Positions 1 to 11,700 of a stretch of DNA of 64,000 nucleotides are shown here, piece by piece. Both the position numbers and the translations under genes were made by a program. The notes under the pieces are model-generated. The model did no database searches. It was not told the DNA's origin and saw only the letters and a program-made list of their open reading frames with translations. The stretch lies in the NCBI GenBank assembly GCA_963674455.1, contig CAVMBE010000015.1, positions 62,001 through 126,000 of the forward strand, in the 5' to 3' direction. How positions within the stretch are numbered: position 1 is the first letter of the stretch; each line of letters opens with the position of its first letter. The stretch comes from Lecanosticta acicola. Taxonomy: Eukaryota > Ascomycota > Dothideomycetes > Mycosphaerellales > Mycosphaerellaceae.

Positions 1-54
1 CCCGACTATCAAGTGCATGGTCTACTCATTTCGTCGGTTGCTCTCGCCTTCAAC

Positions 55-951
55 ATGAGCGGTCACTTCGGGAGCCCTGGTTCGGCGAACAACCAGACCG
101 AAAGCACGGAGCCATTCGTCTACACCAGCATTCGCTATGACAAGAGGCTCGTAGACTCGGAGAAGAATACAGCCGCATCCTGTAACAAGCCCTGTCCCTT
201 CTACATGCTCGAACACCATTGGACTCGTCTACAAATCGCCAAATGGAGCACCTTCTTCTTCGCAGACGACAGACCACGGCCCAATTCTGGCGGACCCTCC
301 ATGCTCTTTCAAGTCTTGATGAATGCTGTCAAGCAATGGCACGATAGCCACCCTGGTGAATCGCCGGTGTCGTTGAGAATCAAGTTTCGCCAGTATGTAG
401 GCGGCCGGATGTCCACGGAAATATACCATCCTATCAAAACCATCCCCATGTGGTCTCTTTTCCCTGCTACCTTTGACTTACCGCCCGAGCAACGAAAAGA
501 CACCGAATGGACCATCGTACTAGACACCGAACCTACCGAGCCGGGAGAGAGCACCATGTTCAAGACCAATGATCGAGCTACGTATGGCCGTGCTAGAGCC
601 GCCGCAGATATCATGACGTTCGCGGTCCCCAAGGAAGTCCTGCTCTATACCCACGAAAAGCACATCCTGGATGGATCAATCTGTACTCCCTACTTCTACC
701 GGCGAGGCCGATGGGTCACGCCTTCATCCGTGGCGGGAGGATTGCAAGGTACGACTCGACGATGGGCGCTCGAGAACAAGCTGTGCGTCGAGGATGTCGT
801 GCCAATCGATACAATGGTGGACGGTGAGATCGTGTGGTTGAGTAACGCTGTCAGAGGCTACTTCTGGGCGGTCTTTCACAGTCGAGAGCCTCCCAAGGGC
901 GAATCGGATGAGAAGACGGTCCCGCGGATTCATCGAGAGAGATTTATGTGA
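55..951 (+). CDS. Aminodeoxychorismate lyase-like protein (class IV aminotransferase fold)
   Basis: Single-exon gene of 298 residues. The pattern matches fungal 4-amino-4-deoxychorismate lyases, which release pyruvate from aminodeoxychorismate to give p-aminobenzoate for folate synthesis. Visible landmarks in order: VYTSIRYD near the N terminus, an HHWTRL segment (the usual xHxxRL), the KTNDRATYGRAR block that carries the likely PLP lysine, the DGSICTPYFYRRGRWVTP strand, GGLQGTTRRW, and the C-terminal IVWLSNAVRGYFWAVF. The ATG at 55 is chosen because it is the first ATG in frame. The frame is open back to the window edge, so a start further upstream cannot be excluded. The nearest downstream gene begins 254 bp on, on the same strand. 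A branched-chain aminotransferase has a related fold but different motifs; the RRGRWVTP and NAVRGY blocks favour the lyase. Confidence 0.82.
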   Translation: MSGHFGSPGSANNQTESTEPFVYTSIRYDKRLVDSEKNTAASCNKPCPFYMLEHHWTRLQIAKWSTFFFADDRPRPNSGGPSMLFQVLMNAVKQWHDSHPGESPVSLRIKFRQYVGGRMSTEIYHPIKTIPMWSLFPATFDLPPEQRKDTEWTIVLDTEPTEPGESTMFKTNDRATYGRARAAADIMTFAVPKEVLLYTHEKHILDGSICTPYFYRRGRWVTPSSVAGGLQGTTRRWALENKLCVEDVVPIDTMVDGEIVWLSNAVRGYFWAVFHSREPPKGESDEKTVPRIHRERFM

Positions 952-1205
952 GGAGTATTGGAGCATAGGATAGATAGATTCTGCATGTAAGTGTAAAATA
1001 CTGCTGAACTCGCTGTAATGTGCCATACGCCCTAGACGCCTGTAGGGCGTCCCTTTCGTGATTGGCTCAACCGAAGCGGGCGCTAATGGATGTCCTCCCG
1101 GTGAGGACAAAATCGCACCGACCTCACATCACAATCTCGGTGTACGAGACTTGATCCGCTCGGACACACTCACCACCTCTCCCCTCAATCGACGCATCAG
1201 ATATC

Positions 1206-1510
1206 ATGGCTCAAGGTCAAACGAAAAAGTCCAAAGCGCCCGCTCCCAAAATGTACGTACCAACGTCCACCTCTCTTCGTTTTTTTCAAACCACTTACTC
1301 AAATTCCTTCACAGCACTCAACGCAAACAAACCGGCTCCCGCGTCATTAAACCTAAGAAAGCATCACTCCTCAAACAACACAGTATGAAGAAGAAGCATT
1401 CGTCTGGTCTGGCGGCTGCTACGGAAAAGAGCCTGGCGAGCAAGGCGGGCCATTTGGAGATGCTGAGCGGTGGGAAGAAAGACAAGAAGGAGGGGGCCGG
1501 GAAGAAGTGA
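1206..1510 (+). CDS. UPF0390 / DUF2462 small basic protein
   Basis: Two exons, 1206-1252 and 1315-1510, joined across a 62-nt GTACGT..ACAG intron to give 80 residues. The product starts MAQGQTKKSK, continues through RVIKPKKASLLKQ, and ends in a Lys-rich tail. This is the layout of the small eukaryotic UPF0390 (DUF2462) family, whose role is poorly known; family members are small, basic and probably nuclear. The splice is supported because it joins PAPKI to TQRKQTGSR without a gap and keeps the frame to the TGA at 1508. The ATG at 1206 begins the family-typical MAQG. Confidence 0.85.
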
Positions 1511-2468
1511 GCATCGGGAGAAAAGGAACCAGATCATACCACGGACATTGAATGATTCACTGCGGTTTGTTCGAGTCGCTAGGACAGGTGTCGGCTGTGC
1601 TGCGATACCCATTCGGTTTATGGGCAGAGCACTGGGGAGTGACGTCGAAGTCACCTCCCCAAGTTTAGAGAGGAGAAAGACTTGAGGAAGAGGCGTGGGG
1701 ATGATTCATCTCGTCGAAGATACAGTTTTGGGACTGTCGCGCCGTACAGTGCTGCCTGGCATGCCGACCACGAACCACAAGGTTTTCTCGCTAGGCGAGA
1801 GGTTCCGCTGGTGCTTCTGGAGGTCATATCTGGGCCTCCTACTCGCCAGGCTTCAGGTCAGTTGACGGGCATTGCGCAGTTTGATGAGCGGTCTACGTAT
1901 CAGCAACTTGGAGAGCCGCTGGGTTTGGGCTTCGTGACGCGGACGCATGCCAGAGGATATCGATCGGAGCCAGTTGTGTCCTTCATACGCGGGGGCCTTT
2001 TGCAATCGACACTTGTGAGAGAAATGGAACAAGCATTACAATTCGCGGTATCGTTCCTCCACTTCCCCGAAGTCTCCCATCCTTGAACTCCATCGCAGGA
2101 GCTCCTCCAAGCTTGTACAGCGGTCTTACAGCCAATCTGCCATTTCACACGCGTACGAGTGGGTCATGCGACCTAACTGGCCTCCCTTGTTGCACTACCG
2201 CGCTGGGGTGGGAAAGCAGGAGAGGCGGAGAGCGGGAGCTGCGAAGGGGAGGAGGGGAGGGGGTCACATGCAAGGAACGCCGCCACGATGCCCGAAACCT
2301 GGAGCGACATGCCGCCATCCACGAGGTTTATACCTACATCACTAGGCTTCAACTCCCTGGAGAGAACATCCGGGCAGTTAAGGATCGTATGATTTGGACC
2401 AACACAATTTAACCTCGTCTGAGCCTCGAACTACGACTCAATGTCTACAAGTTTGGCAGAGAGTAAGC
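1511..2468. other. Gap with no recognisable gene
   Basis: About 960 bp. A 134-codon open frame lies at 1682-2086 on the plus strand, but it has no domain, no initiation context and no splice support that I can see. I assign nothing here. Confidence 0.5.
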
Positions 2469-2653
2469 CAAGTGCTACAGAGTCGTTCTCGCATCCGCAC
2501 GCACCCTCACTTTATAACACGGGGCGGACAAGTGCCACAGAGTCAATCTAGTATCCGTATCCGACTACTTCGAGACAAAAGTTTCTCCGTTGCCTGAATA
2601 GCCGAGGGAAAGTCAGATGCCACAGGGTCATCCTCGCATCCGCATCCGACTTC
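2469..2653 (+). repeat. Three diverged copies of a ~40-bp repeat (dispersed family)
   Basis: Copies begin near 2469, 2529 and 2614. The shared core reads AGTGCCACAGAGTC, then TCTCGCATCCGCATCCGAC, with scattered transitions between copies. The copy at 2529 extends into CTACTTCGAG. The same core occurs inverted at 34599-34782, so this is a dispersed family rather than a purely local array. Confidence 0.75.
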
Positions 2654-2702
2654 AAAGCACGTCGGCCCAACGCGTAGGCGAAAAGAGACACCAACTCGCG
2701 GC

Positions 2703-2950
2703 AGTGTAGTACCGCGAGAGAAATTGATCTACAGGACGATGACCCTACCGCTGTGCGCGCTCTCCTTACTCGTGCATACACATACATAGTGTCACCGGAG
2801 CAGAGGAATGACTGGACGTTCCATCTTGCCGTCTACCAGGCCGCTCGCATGTAAATAGTCAAGAAGCTGAAGGACAAGGCTTTCGCTCTAAGAGCTTTGC
2901 ACGAAAGCGCAGACGATGCGTCTACACAGTCGGCCGAGAACCTTATGTAG
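2703..2950 (+). pseudogene. BTB/POZ-domain fragment, interrupted
   Basis: Read from 2703, the frame shows REIDLQDDDPTAVRALL, then NDWTFHLAVYQAA, a TAA at 2852, then KKLKDKAFALRAL, and a second stop at 2948. This matches the middle of fungal BTB proteins: the I-x-L-x-DDP strand, the helix preceding a Tyr-rich turn, and the FHL-VY-AADKY helix followed by a Lys-rich K-LK-KA segment. The stop falls where the conserved DKY would be. There is no start codon and no N-terminal half, so I read it as a relic. Confidence 0.55.
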
Positions 2951-3617
2951 AGGGGGGGATTGATCGCTCCAGCGGGAGTTCGTGCTCTCTGTGGTATGAG
3001 AGGTCGTGCGCGTGCGTGTGTGTGCAACCAGCGCGAAGTTACTTGTAAGTCCGAGTAGGGGCTTTGTACGTGAAGCGCGGAGATGTTGTTTCATCGTCGG
3101 TGACGGAGATGATGCCTCCATCGGCGCCATCAACCGAGAACTCGCCTGCCAGAAGGTTGTAATGAACAACCATGACATCTCCATGGGCTGCCTTACGCGG
3201 GGCAACGAGCCAATGAGATTTCTCAACCTAGACGGAGGTCTATTCCTCGAGATCGGCCTGGTGTATCGATCACGCACCCGCAACGATAGTGTCAAGGCCA
3301 GTAAAGTCGTGTCTGAGGATCCGATGGTGCTGGCGAGGAAAGTCGTGTCTGAGCATCGCAGCAAAGTCGTGTCCGAGGATCCGATAGCGCTGGTGAAGCG
3401 CAGGTAGAGCAAGGATCAGATGGATCCTACAACGGTGGCCTCGCAAAGCACGCGTTCCGAGATTTCAATGCTGACGCCAGAGACTCGTCGCTCGATAACG
3501 TGATGAGCGCCTCCTGGTCACTCCTGAAGCATGTCGCGCAGATCAGAGCCATTGATCTGGTCTTTGTTCGGAGTTCCGTCCTGTCTGCGTGCGGAAGTTG
3601 CTGCTTCGCATAATCTC
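2951..3617. other. Gap with no recognisable gene
   Basis: About 670 bp. A 133-codon frame at 3006-3407 is probably non-coding: its C-terminal third is only the short tandem repeat listed separately, and the rest matches nothing I know. Confidence 0.5.
3303..3400 (+). repeat. Short tandem repeat, three copies of AAAGTCGTGTCTGAG-type unit
   Basis: Copies of AAAGTCGTGTCYGAGSATC begin at about 3303, 3339 and 3363. Unit length varies between roughly 24 and 36 bp. The first and third copies share a longer tail (GATCCGAT then GCGCTGG or GTGCTGG). Confidence 0.75.
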
Positions 3618-4064
3618 TTAGGCAGGCGCTGCACCCACCCGAATGCTACTGCTATCACATTCGAGATGAAGGCAATGCACGCGTCGCGAATGCGCTTCAA
3701 AGTAGCGCCCGGACATCTGTTGCATTTGATGGTGCATCTTGTCGGCTTTGATGTTTTGAGTTTGTTGTGGTCTCAGTGCGATGACTTTGACGGCCATGAC
3801 TTCCTCGCTGCGTGACTTGTTCAGAGTTGTCAAAAGATAGGCCGAGTTCGCTCGAGAAACGTCGAGTTCGCTATAGACGTCCTCAAGCTTCGACAAAAGC
3901 GATATCGCCTTATCAACGGCGGCACTTGGGCCGCGTGCACGGAACGCGAGAAGAGCTTTCATGACTACTTCGAGAAAAGCGGTCTCGGTAGTTGCAGAAC
4001 CTTCCTTCTGCGGAAGCTGAGGCGGAAGGAACAGATACCGGGTGATACCCTCGAGTTCCTCCAT
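3618..4064 (-). pseudogene. N-terminal fragment resembling DUF6606 (large DUF3638-type fungal proteins)
   Basis: The minus-strand frame from the ATG at 4064 begins MEELEGITRYLFLPPQLPQ and goes on to a helical stretch (TAFLEVVMKALLAF), SLLSKLEDVYSELD and EVMAVKVIALRPQQTQN. This is the order seen at the extreme N terminus of very large fungal proteins with a DUF6606 domain: an H/Y-LFLPPxLPQ opening, then a helix pair, then a V-AQNA strand. Those proteins normally run beyond 2500 residues. Here the similarity fades after about 110 residues and a stop follows at 3618, so it looks like a broken or truncated relic. The identification rests on motif order only. Confidence 0.5.
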
Positions 4065-4423
4065 GTTACGTCCAGAGATACAACTGCGTTTGCACGCAGA
4101 ACGAGGACTTCCAGCAGTGCCAGAAACTCCTAGGGACAAACGTCAAGTGTAGCCCGGTGCCGAAAGTTGCTCTGCGAGACTCATACCGCATGTGCGCGAG
4201 GTATATGGTCAAGCCTGACAAAGATGAAATGCGTCGCTGGGGATGAGAATGATTCCATCTTGGGTTGGATAGAGGAGGAATTGGACCACTGCGGAGTGGA
4301 CGGGCGTTTGGAGGATCGTTGGAATACTGCACTGTATATATGTGATGTCCGAGCGTGTTATCAAATGAAATCTGCAATCTATGCTCTCCCTCAGAGTGGC
4401 GATGATGTTCCGGAATGGTGATA

Positions 4424-5434
4424 TCAAGGCTCGTGTCTACCATCGCGGATCACTCCACCCTGTTGAATATGCGTCCTGAATGTTTCATCTGTGTATTTCC
4501 TCCTCCAGTGTAACGGGCGGCTACGATACTCGCGTTGGCAGCCAGTGCAGTGAAAGCCCGAGATTGAGATTCCCTCCGCTAGCGACGGCGCGCGAACGAT
4601 AGCCATGTATCGACGTGGGTTCGATGAGCGACCATCGTGCTCCTCTGGTGAGCCAGTTGGTCTTCGCGGTTTCGACTGGATTACGCCGCTGAGATATTCT
4701 TCCATTCGATTCTCATACTCCAGCACTTTCTGCGCCAAGTGGTCCGCCGCGGCTTTTCTCATAGCTTCCTGCGACCCATGCCAGGCGGTCCCTGCTTGCT
4801 GAGCGGACTCCGGATCGTACAATACCGAGCGCTTGCGACAAAGCTTATCATTCGGCGAATAGCGTCCTGGGACTGCTTTCATATGAGACAAGTTCAGGAG
4901 TCGAGAGCGGTCAATGCCGAACTTCTGGCACGCTTGCGCTGCAGTGAGGGGAAGGTAATCTTTTTGCTCCTGACTGAAGCACAGGAAGCAGACCCGCTTG
5001 CATTGCAACACGTCAATGTACCCGGCAAAATCCCCGCAATGCCTGCAGTCGCGAGCCTTGAGTGTATCAAGTAGTTCCGTACACGAGTAGCGTGATCCAA
5101 CTTCGACACTTAGCATGGCTCGTACGAGAGTGACATTATACTTCAGAATCTGCTTAAGCTGGGGCAATGCATCTATCGCTTGCATCGCACGTTGATTGAC
5201 ACGGCGAAAGTCGAATAAGGATCTTAGATCCAGCAGAGCCAGAATTTCCGCGATCAGCTCGTAGGGCAGTCTTTCAAGGCCACCAAGATCTTTTCTAGGC
5301 TCCAGATCGTGCTTGCCAAAATCGAGTGGGCATAGTCGGTCTAGTTCCTGCTCGTTAAGGGTATTATCTTTCAAATTAGGACGGGCATACGTCAGATCCG
5401 CCAGTGATGGTGACGAGACGGAGGTAGACGACAT
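4424..5434 (-). CDS. F-box protein with Cys-pair motif
   Basis: Intronless, 336 residues from the ATG at 5434. An F-box lies near residues 50-90 (LERLPYELIAEILALLDLRSLFDFRRVN), so the protein should act as a substrate adaptor for an SCF ubiquitin ligase through Skp1. It is followed by CRHCGDFAGY and CKRVCFLC, a Cys4 arrangement common in Dothideomycete F-box proteins, and later by a second Cys pair, HCTGCQREY. The frame stays open upstream to 5713, which would add about 93 residues, but that extension has no clear domain and contains one copy of a local duplication, so the ATG at 5434 (MSSTSVSS) is preferred. The substrate cannot be predicted. The gene ends 284 bp or more from any relic on its left and lies downstream of the PKS-NRPS on the same strand. 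Confidence 0.75.
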   Translation of the reverse strand: MSSTSVSSPSLADLTYARPNLKDNTLNEQELDRLCPLDFGKHDLEPRKDLGGLERLPYELIAEILALLDLRSLFDFRRVNQRAMQAIDALPQLKQILKYNVTLVRAMLSVEVGSRYSCTELLDTLKARDCRHCGDFAGYIDVLQCKRVCFLCFSQEQKDYLPLTAAQACQKFGIDRSRLLNLSHMKAVPGRYSPNDKLCRKRSVLYDPESAQQAGTAWHGSQEAMRKAAADHLAQKVLEYENRMEEYLSGVIQSKPRRPTGSPEEHDGRSSNPRRYMAIVRAPSLAEGISISGFHCTGCQREYRSRPLHWRRKYTDETFRTHIQQGGVIRDGRHEP

Positions 5435-5691
5435 CTGGATAGCCTGAAGACGGGGAATGTCTCCTTGTTCTATCAATTTGCAGCCGAGCACACCGATGAC
5501 GAGAATAGCGCGGTTTCCGGGAAACCAGAGACGCTGCGAGCAATGGATGTGATGAAGTGAGGTGAGCCCGAAGACGCGCCGCGCGTCGAGGACCTCGTGC
5601 TTGTGCTCGGGAGAAATTGGAGCATCGCGGGGAGCATTCCGAAGCCACGTGAATCTCCCCGGAGCTAACGCAAAGTTTAACCAACCTATTA

Positions 5692-5787
5692 CTGACTTCA
5701 TGCGTTGTTTCAATACCTATTGCTGTCAACCTCAGGCTACACACAGTACATCTACTGACAAATCGCTGACTTCATGCGTTGTTTCAA
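5692..5787. repeat. Direct duplication, 22 bp, 74-bp period, at the PKS-NRPS 3' end
   Basis: The 22-bp word CTGACTTCATGCGTTGTTTCAA occurs at 5692-5713 and again at 5766-5787. The second copy includes the stop codon of the PKS-NRPS (5784-5786, minus strand). Confidence 0.9.
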
Positions 5788-8700
5788 GACTTCGCCGGTG
5801 ATCCCATGAACGGAAACACCATCTCCTTACCACTCTCAACGATCGTCCGCAGATACACGCCAATCATCGGCTCCATGCCAACGTCAAGAGCCCTGGCAAC
5901 CCACTCATCGAACTCAAGCTCCACAAATTCCTTGCCATACACTTTTGCCATATATCCCTGAAACTCACTCGGTGGCACTTTGGTACCTCCGCTGTAGTGA
6001 CGGAAGCGAAGACAGGCTGGTTGCTCCAAGGCTGCGACAGCAGTAGCGATCTCTGCTGCGACATCTTCGACGGGTGCGAAGTCGAAGTATCCAGACACTG
6101 GCAATCTGGAGAGCTGCGGTACGGCGCTCATGAGGTACGAGCATTTGAGAACGGCGTTGAGCGCATCCTCGGAAGGAGCTTCGCTACCGACGAGTGCGCA
6201 GGGACGATGGATAGTGATAGGAAACCCCGGCCCGCTATTGCTAGCTTCTGCTGCCACATGTTCCAGAACAACCTCGCTGGCCCATCTGGATGCCGTGAAC
6301 CCGTCCGAGCCGTCAAGTGGCGGCTGATGCTCCTTGACACTAATGGGCGGCAGGGCTGCTTGCGAGTTCTCGGGGAGAAGTGTAACCCGGCTGGATGAGA
6401 TGAAGTGCAGCGGGATACGCCGCCGAGATGCCCAAGTCGCTAGCCATTTCGTACTCGTGACGTTCGGTTGGCGGAGAGAGGCATAATTGTTCAAGCAGTG
6501 GCCATGGCTTCCGGCAATGATGATGCGGTCAACCTTCTCGGTAAGCCTTGCGATCACTTCTTCCTCTAGGCCAAAGCTCTGCCTATGAAGAGCCCCTTCG
6601 TAGATCGTGATCCGCTCTAGTCCCTCGGCCGGGAGGTTTGCAGACGAAGGCACCGCGATGCAGTGAACACGGCGTATCGAATCATTGCGAAGCAGATGTT
6701 GCAAGATATGGCCACCAAGGAAGGAATCTGCGCCCGTCAAGAGAATCTCACTACAAGATACCATGCCTGGCGAAGGCACCTCGCCCGAGGGCGGTGAAAT
6801 GAGGGCTTTTCTCAAATCATCGGTGAGTCTCGTCTCTTGGTCCCATCGGATTGGCTGATGAGCAGGCCGATGCGTTGCTTGGTCGGCGATAAGATCTGCC
6901 ATACCGCCAATCGTACTGTGCTGGAACATATCCCGTATAGACACATTGAGAAGCATCTCCGTCCGGATAGCTGTTTGTAGTTTCACCAAACGCAGAGACG
7001 ACCCGCCCATGGCCCAGAAATCGACATCGGTCCGCCGGGGAATATCAGTGCGATCAAGCACACGCTCCCACAGGAGATGAAGCTGGACCTGTATCAGTGT
7101 ATTCATGTTGGCTGGGTCACTATGCTGCTGGATAGCGCTTCCCCGTGGCGGCAATGGAGCCTGGGCCAATTGTCGGCGGTCCACTTTCCCGTTCGCCGAC
7201 AGAGGCATTTCGGTCAATACTACAACACGGCTAGGCTTCATGTGTCGTGGAAGGGGCAATCGCTGCATCAGGTCTTCCGACGAAGCTTCGACTTGGTCGT
7301 GCTTCGGATTTTCCTCTTCCCGTTCATGACTGGATGCTGGAGCAGCATTGCTATGGAGTCGCGGCACCACGAATGCGACAAGATACGAGTCGTCTTCCTG
7401 CTGATGTAGCGCGACCACAGTCTCGAAGATCATGTCTGAACCGTGCGTGAGGATTGCATTCTCAACATCAGTCAAGTCCACCCTCAAGCCGCGGATTTTG
7501 ACGACAGTATCACTGCTCATTCGACTCAGGTAGCCCAACGTGCCGTCTTCTCTCCAGACGCCTCTGTCGCCAGTTTTGTACACCCGTCCTTCAGAGCGTG
7601 TCGCTCCACCTTCACAATCGACTTCAAAGTTTTCAATGAATGACTTCGCAGTAGCACTCGCATCCACGTATCCAAGAGCGACCCCTACTCCGCTAACACA
7701 TATCTCTCCTGGAACTCCAGGTGGGCAGAGTGAGCCCTGAGCATCGACAATGAAGATGCCAACATTGTAAAGCGGACGACCGACCGATGTCGCACTTGCC
7801 GTCAGAGGATACTCTGCCAAGGGTGTTTCGTCGTGCTGCATGGTCGCACAAATAGAAATTTCCGTCGGTCCGTAGGCGTCTTGGAAGACAGGAGGGGAAG
7901 GGAGATTTCGCATTTCCCTTCGCAGAGCTTCGGGGACTTTCTCGCCTCCTGATAACGCCAGACGCCACTCGGACAAACGAGAGAGAGCGTCACTGCTGTA
8001 TCTGAGCCACATAAGGTACTCAGTTGGACATGCCAGAGTAATGTTGACGTTTTGCAGGGCCATCAAACTGCTGATAGCCACGGGATCTCCCCGACTTGCT
8101 TGTGGTGCAATGACCAGTGTACATCCATGCGTAAGCGCAAGCAGAGATTCAGAAAACGCCATGTCGAAACCGAGATTGCTCTTTTGCAAGACAACTTCGC
8201 CTGGCCGTATATTCTGAAGCTCACCTTGGTTGGCAAGGAAGTTGAGAATACCCATGGAAGAGAGTAAGGTTGCCTTGGGAACACCCGATGTGCCACTCGT
8301 GCAAAGGATGAGGGATGCCAGGCTGGGATCTTCGAGGTTTCCGATGTTGTCGGCGGTGGCGGCGTTCGTAGGCGTGTCTTCGAAATGGAAAGCCTGGACC
8401 GCCAACTGAGACTCGAGGATGATCCGAGAGGCCAGAGCGGCGGTCGGATGATGGCACAAAATGAGGCTTGGCTTGCAAGCACGAAGAATGGATACAAGTC
8501 GCGCAGGAGGCAGCGTTGAATCGAGAGGCACAAATGTTGCGCCGATGCGGAACGTCGCCAACATCGAGACTACCCAATCTCGCTGAGGCTCGCAGAGAAC
8601 GGCGATCCGGCCACTTCGGTAAGGAACAATGCGCACGCACAGGGACGCAATGGCGCTGCTTAATCCCTCGTAGGTCATGGAGCTCTGGGAATCTGTGATT

Positions 8701-11700
8701 GCAGTGGTAGCCGGAAAGTCTCGACACACTCCTTCTACTCGTTCCGTAATGGTAGAAGGCCAGCCGACGAATTTCTTTGGCTTTGGTGCGCCATACTCCA
8801 GAGCTTTCTGAATGCCAGTGCGAGGATATATCTGAAGACGATTCAGAGGAGCATCCACGGTAGACCCTTGGACCGCACTCTCGAGAAGCGTGGTATACAT
8901 TTGAGTCAGCAACACGGTGGCCTCTTGCGAGTACAGGTCGGACCGAGTAAGGACTTGGATGTAAGACGGTCCAGGAGCAGACATTGGTATGACGCAGAAC
9001 GTGATGTCGTACATCAGTGCCGAGTCGACAGATTCCCGAATTTGCATTTGGCAGTTTCCGAGAGGCATTCCTGCAGACTGCCCGTGACGGACGTCGAAGC
9101 CGACCTGGAAGAGAGGTGTATATGTCGGATCGCGGCTGACGCCCAATTTGTCCAGTATCGTATCGAAGGGGACATCTGCGTGCTCTCGAGCGCCTCGATA
9201 GGTCTTGTTGACCCGCTGTACCAATTGTCCGAAGGAAATGGCCTCGTTGGCTCTAAGATGTAATGGTAACAAGTTGAGGAAGAAGCCAATGCTCTCAGCA
9301 GTCTCGGAATCACGCCCAGGGTCTGTCACCCCAATGCAAATATCATCCGTATCGGCTATACGGGTCAGGAGGTACTGCACCGCGGCCAAGTAAAGGTTAA
9401 CGGGGGTGACACCAAGAGCTCGACTGATCTCTTTGATACGCTCCGCTATTGTCCCATCCAACGGTACGAGGCTGCTGTGATTGGAGACCTTGTCAAGGGG
9501 AGGGCGTGACTGAGCAGATGCAAATGGGAGAAGGGGAAAAGGCTCAGGAAGCGGCGATAGCTCTTGCAGCCAGAAGGTGTTTACGCTATCCGCGGCGTCT
9601 GAAATGTCGTGATTGGCAACGTCCATCAACGACTTGCCCGGAGCTTGTAGAGCTGCTCCTTGATAGGCCATGTGTAGGTCTCGGAAGAACGTGCGCCAGG
9701 ATGTTCCGTCCATGATGATGTGATGATAGCCGATCAACAGCGTATGTTCGTTGGTCGAATGGGATATCAAGACAATCTCGAGGGCATGGCCCTGCGGCAG
9801 TCGCCACTTTCGCGTACGTAGGTCTTCTCGCACTGCTCTCGCTATTTCAGCATCCTCGCTACTTTCAACGGATGTTGTAATGTGTCTGAAGCAATCTACA
9901 GGAGATTTGAGAAGGCCTTGGCGCAGTGCGTTTGACGCATCCCGGAGAAAGCAAGTATGTAGTCCTGGATGATGGGCGACGACCATCGCAACTGCACGGC
10001 GGAGACGGGCGACGTGAAGAACTCCGTGGACATCATAGGTAAGCAGATTGTTATTCTGAGAGTGACTTGATGAGATGTGGTCGGCGATCCACAATCTACA
10101 GCGAACACATGCGACTCGTCAGCAAGGTAAATTTCATTTTCAATCTAGCGTACAGCGTCCTCGAACATCAAACCATAATAACAACGAGCCGGGCAGTGCA
10201 AAATCAGCGATATTAGTTGTCGAGGTAAGTTTGCGGTGCGCGAAGACGCTGTAATGAATGCAGTTCGGGACTCACCGTGCCTGGGAGTGCGTCATGGCCG
10301 CGGTATTTTGGAGAAGTGTCTGTGGCAAATCTTCCTCTTCAGTTTCCTCTTTGCATTCGGATCCAATCGTGCTCAAGCTCGTCGAATCATCCACGTCATT
10401 GCCATTGGAATCAGGTGAAGATGACTCAGCATCAGAAGAAGAAGTGCTTGTTGGTCCCCGTCGCGAATCTGTTCCCGATGAGGTGGGCTCTGCCTTGAGC
10501 GCTTCGGTGCGCACTTTGGTCTGCTCTGCGAGATACTGACTAGCGGCAAAAGTACAGATACCCTCGCCGCTTTCTCCGCTGAGGATTTTGAGGACAGGTA
10601 CATCCACGTGTATCTCTTTCAAGAACCAGGTACGCAGCTCGACGGCAAGGAGCGAGTCGATCGAAGCATCAAGCAAGGATGCGTCAGTCTTGAAGCTTCC
10701 ACTCGACATTTGCAACATCCTCTCCACTCTATCCGCCAGCGCTTGAGTAAGCACAGCAACGGCTGCCTCTTCTGACGTAGTCGCATCGAGTCGAGCAGCC
10801 ACGGAAAGATGGTCGCCCGCTGTGTCTGCGGCTAGTATGTTCGATCCGCGTTCTTCCCTGACGTAGTGCGAGGCAAGCAGATTGTTGAACCAGGGGGGGT
10901 GGGCCTCGATTGGGGTATTGCGAGTATAGTTGTAGTACCCCATTCCAGTCACAAGCTCAGCGGTAGTAGAATCCACCTCTTCATCCGGCCGAATTCGACT
11001 CGCTGCGACGGCCTCGGCAAAGATTTGATGGACGTCAGACTCGGAGAGCGGAAGCTTCATGGTACGTGCCAGCTTGTCAAACAAGGCTTGACCACGTTCA
11101 GCAACGTATCCGACGTCTGCTACGGCACCAATTTCCATTACACACGCAGGAAGTCCTTGCTGTCGGCGACGTTTGGCCAACATGACTTGATAGAGAGACG
11201 CTGCGTCGTAGTTGGATTGTCCTGCGTTGCCAATCACACAAGATAGAGTTGAAAACAGGATGAAAAAATCGAGTGTTGGGTCCTGAAACTCCTCGGACAA
11301 ATGTAACGATCCATCCACCTTGGGCGCAAGAACTTCCGTCATGTCTGACGCCTGCATGTCAAGGAACAGACGGTCTCGAAGCACGAGGGCGGCGTTGGCG
11401 ACTCCTGCAATGGGCGGCATCTCGGCACGGATCGTAGCAACAGTACTCTGCACAGACTGTTTATCTGACACATCCATTCGGTACACACGCACTTGAGCTC
11501 CAAGGTCAGCCATCTCTTCCAGCCATTGAGGGTCGACTTTGCCGCTGCGGCTTGCCAGTGCAATATGTCTCGCGCCGTTCTCAATCATCCATTTGCAGAT
11601 GGAACGACCAAGGGTTGAGACTAAAGAGACCATGAGGTACGACTTGTCTGCAGAGAACATCCCGCGGCCATGGATAGGGCGAATCGTAATCGGCAAAGGG

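Noticed and set aside
1682..2086. A 134-codon frame as a gene
   Set aside because: No recognisable domain or promoter context, and an equally open minus-strand frame overlaps it.
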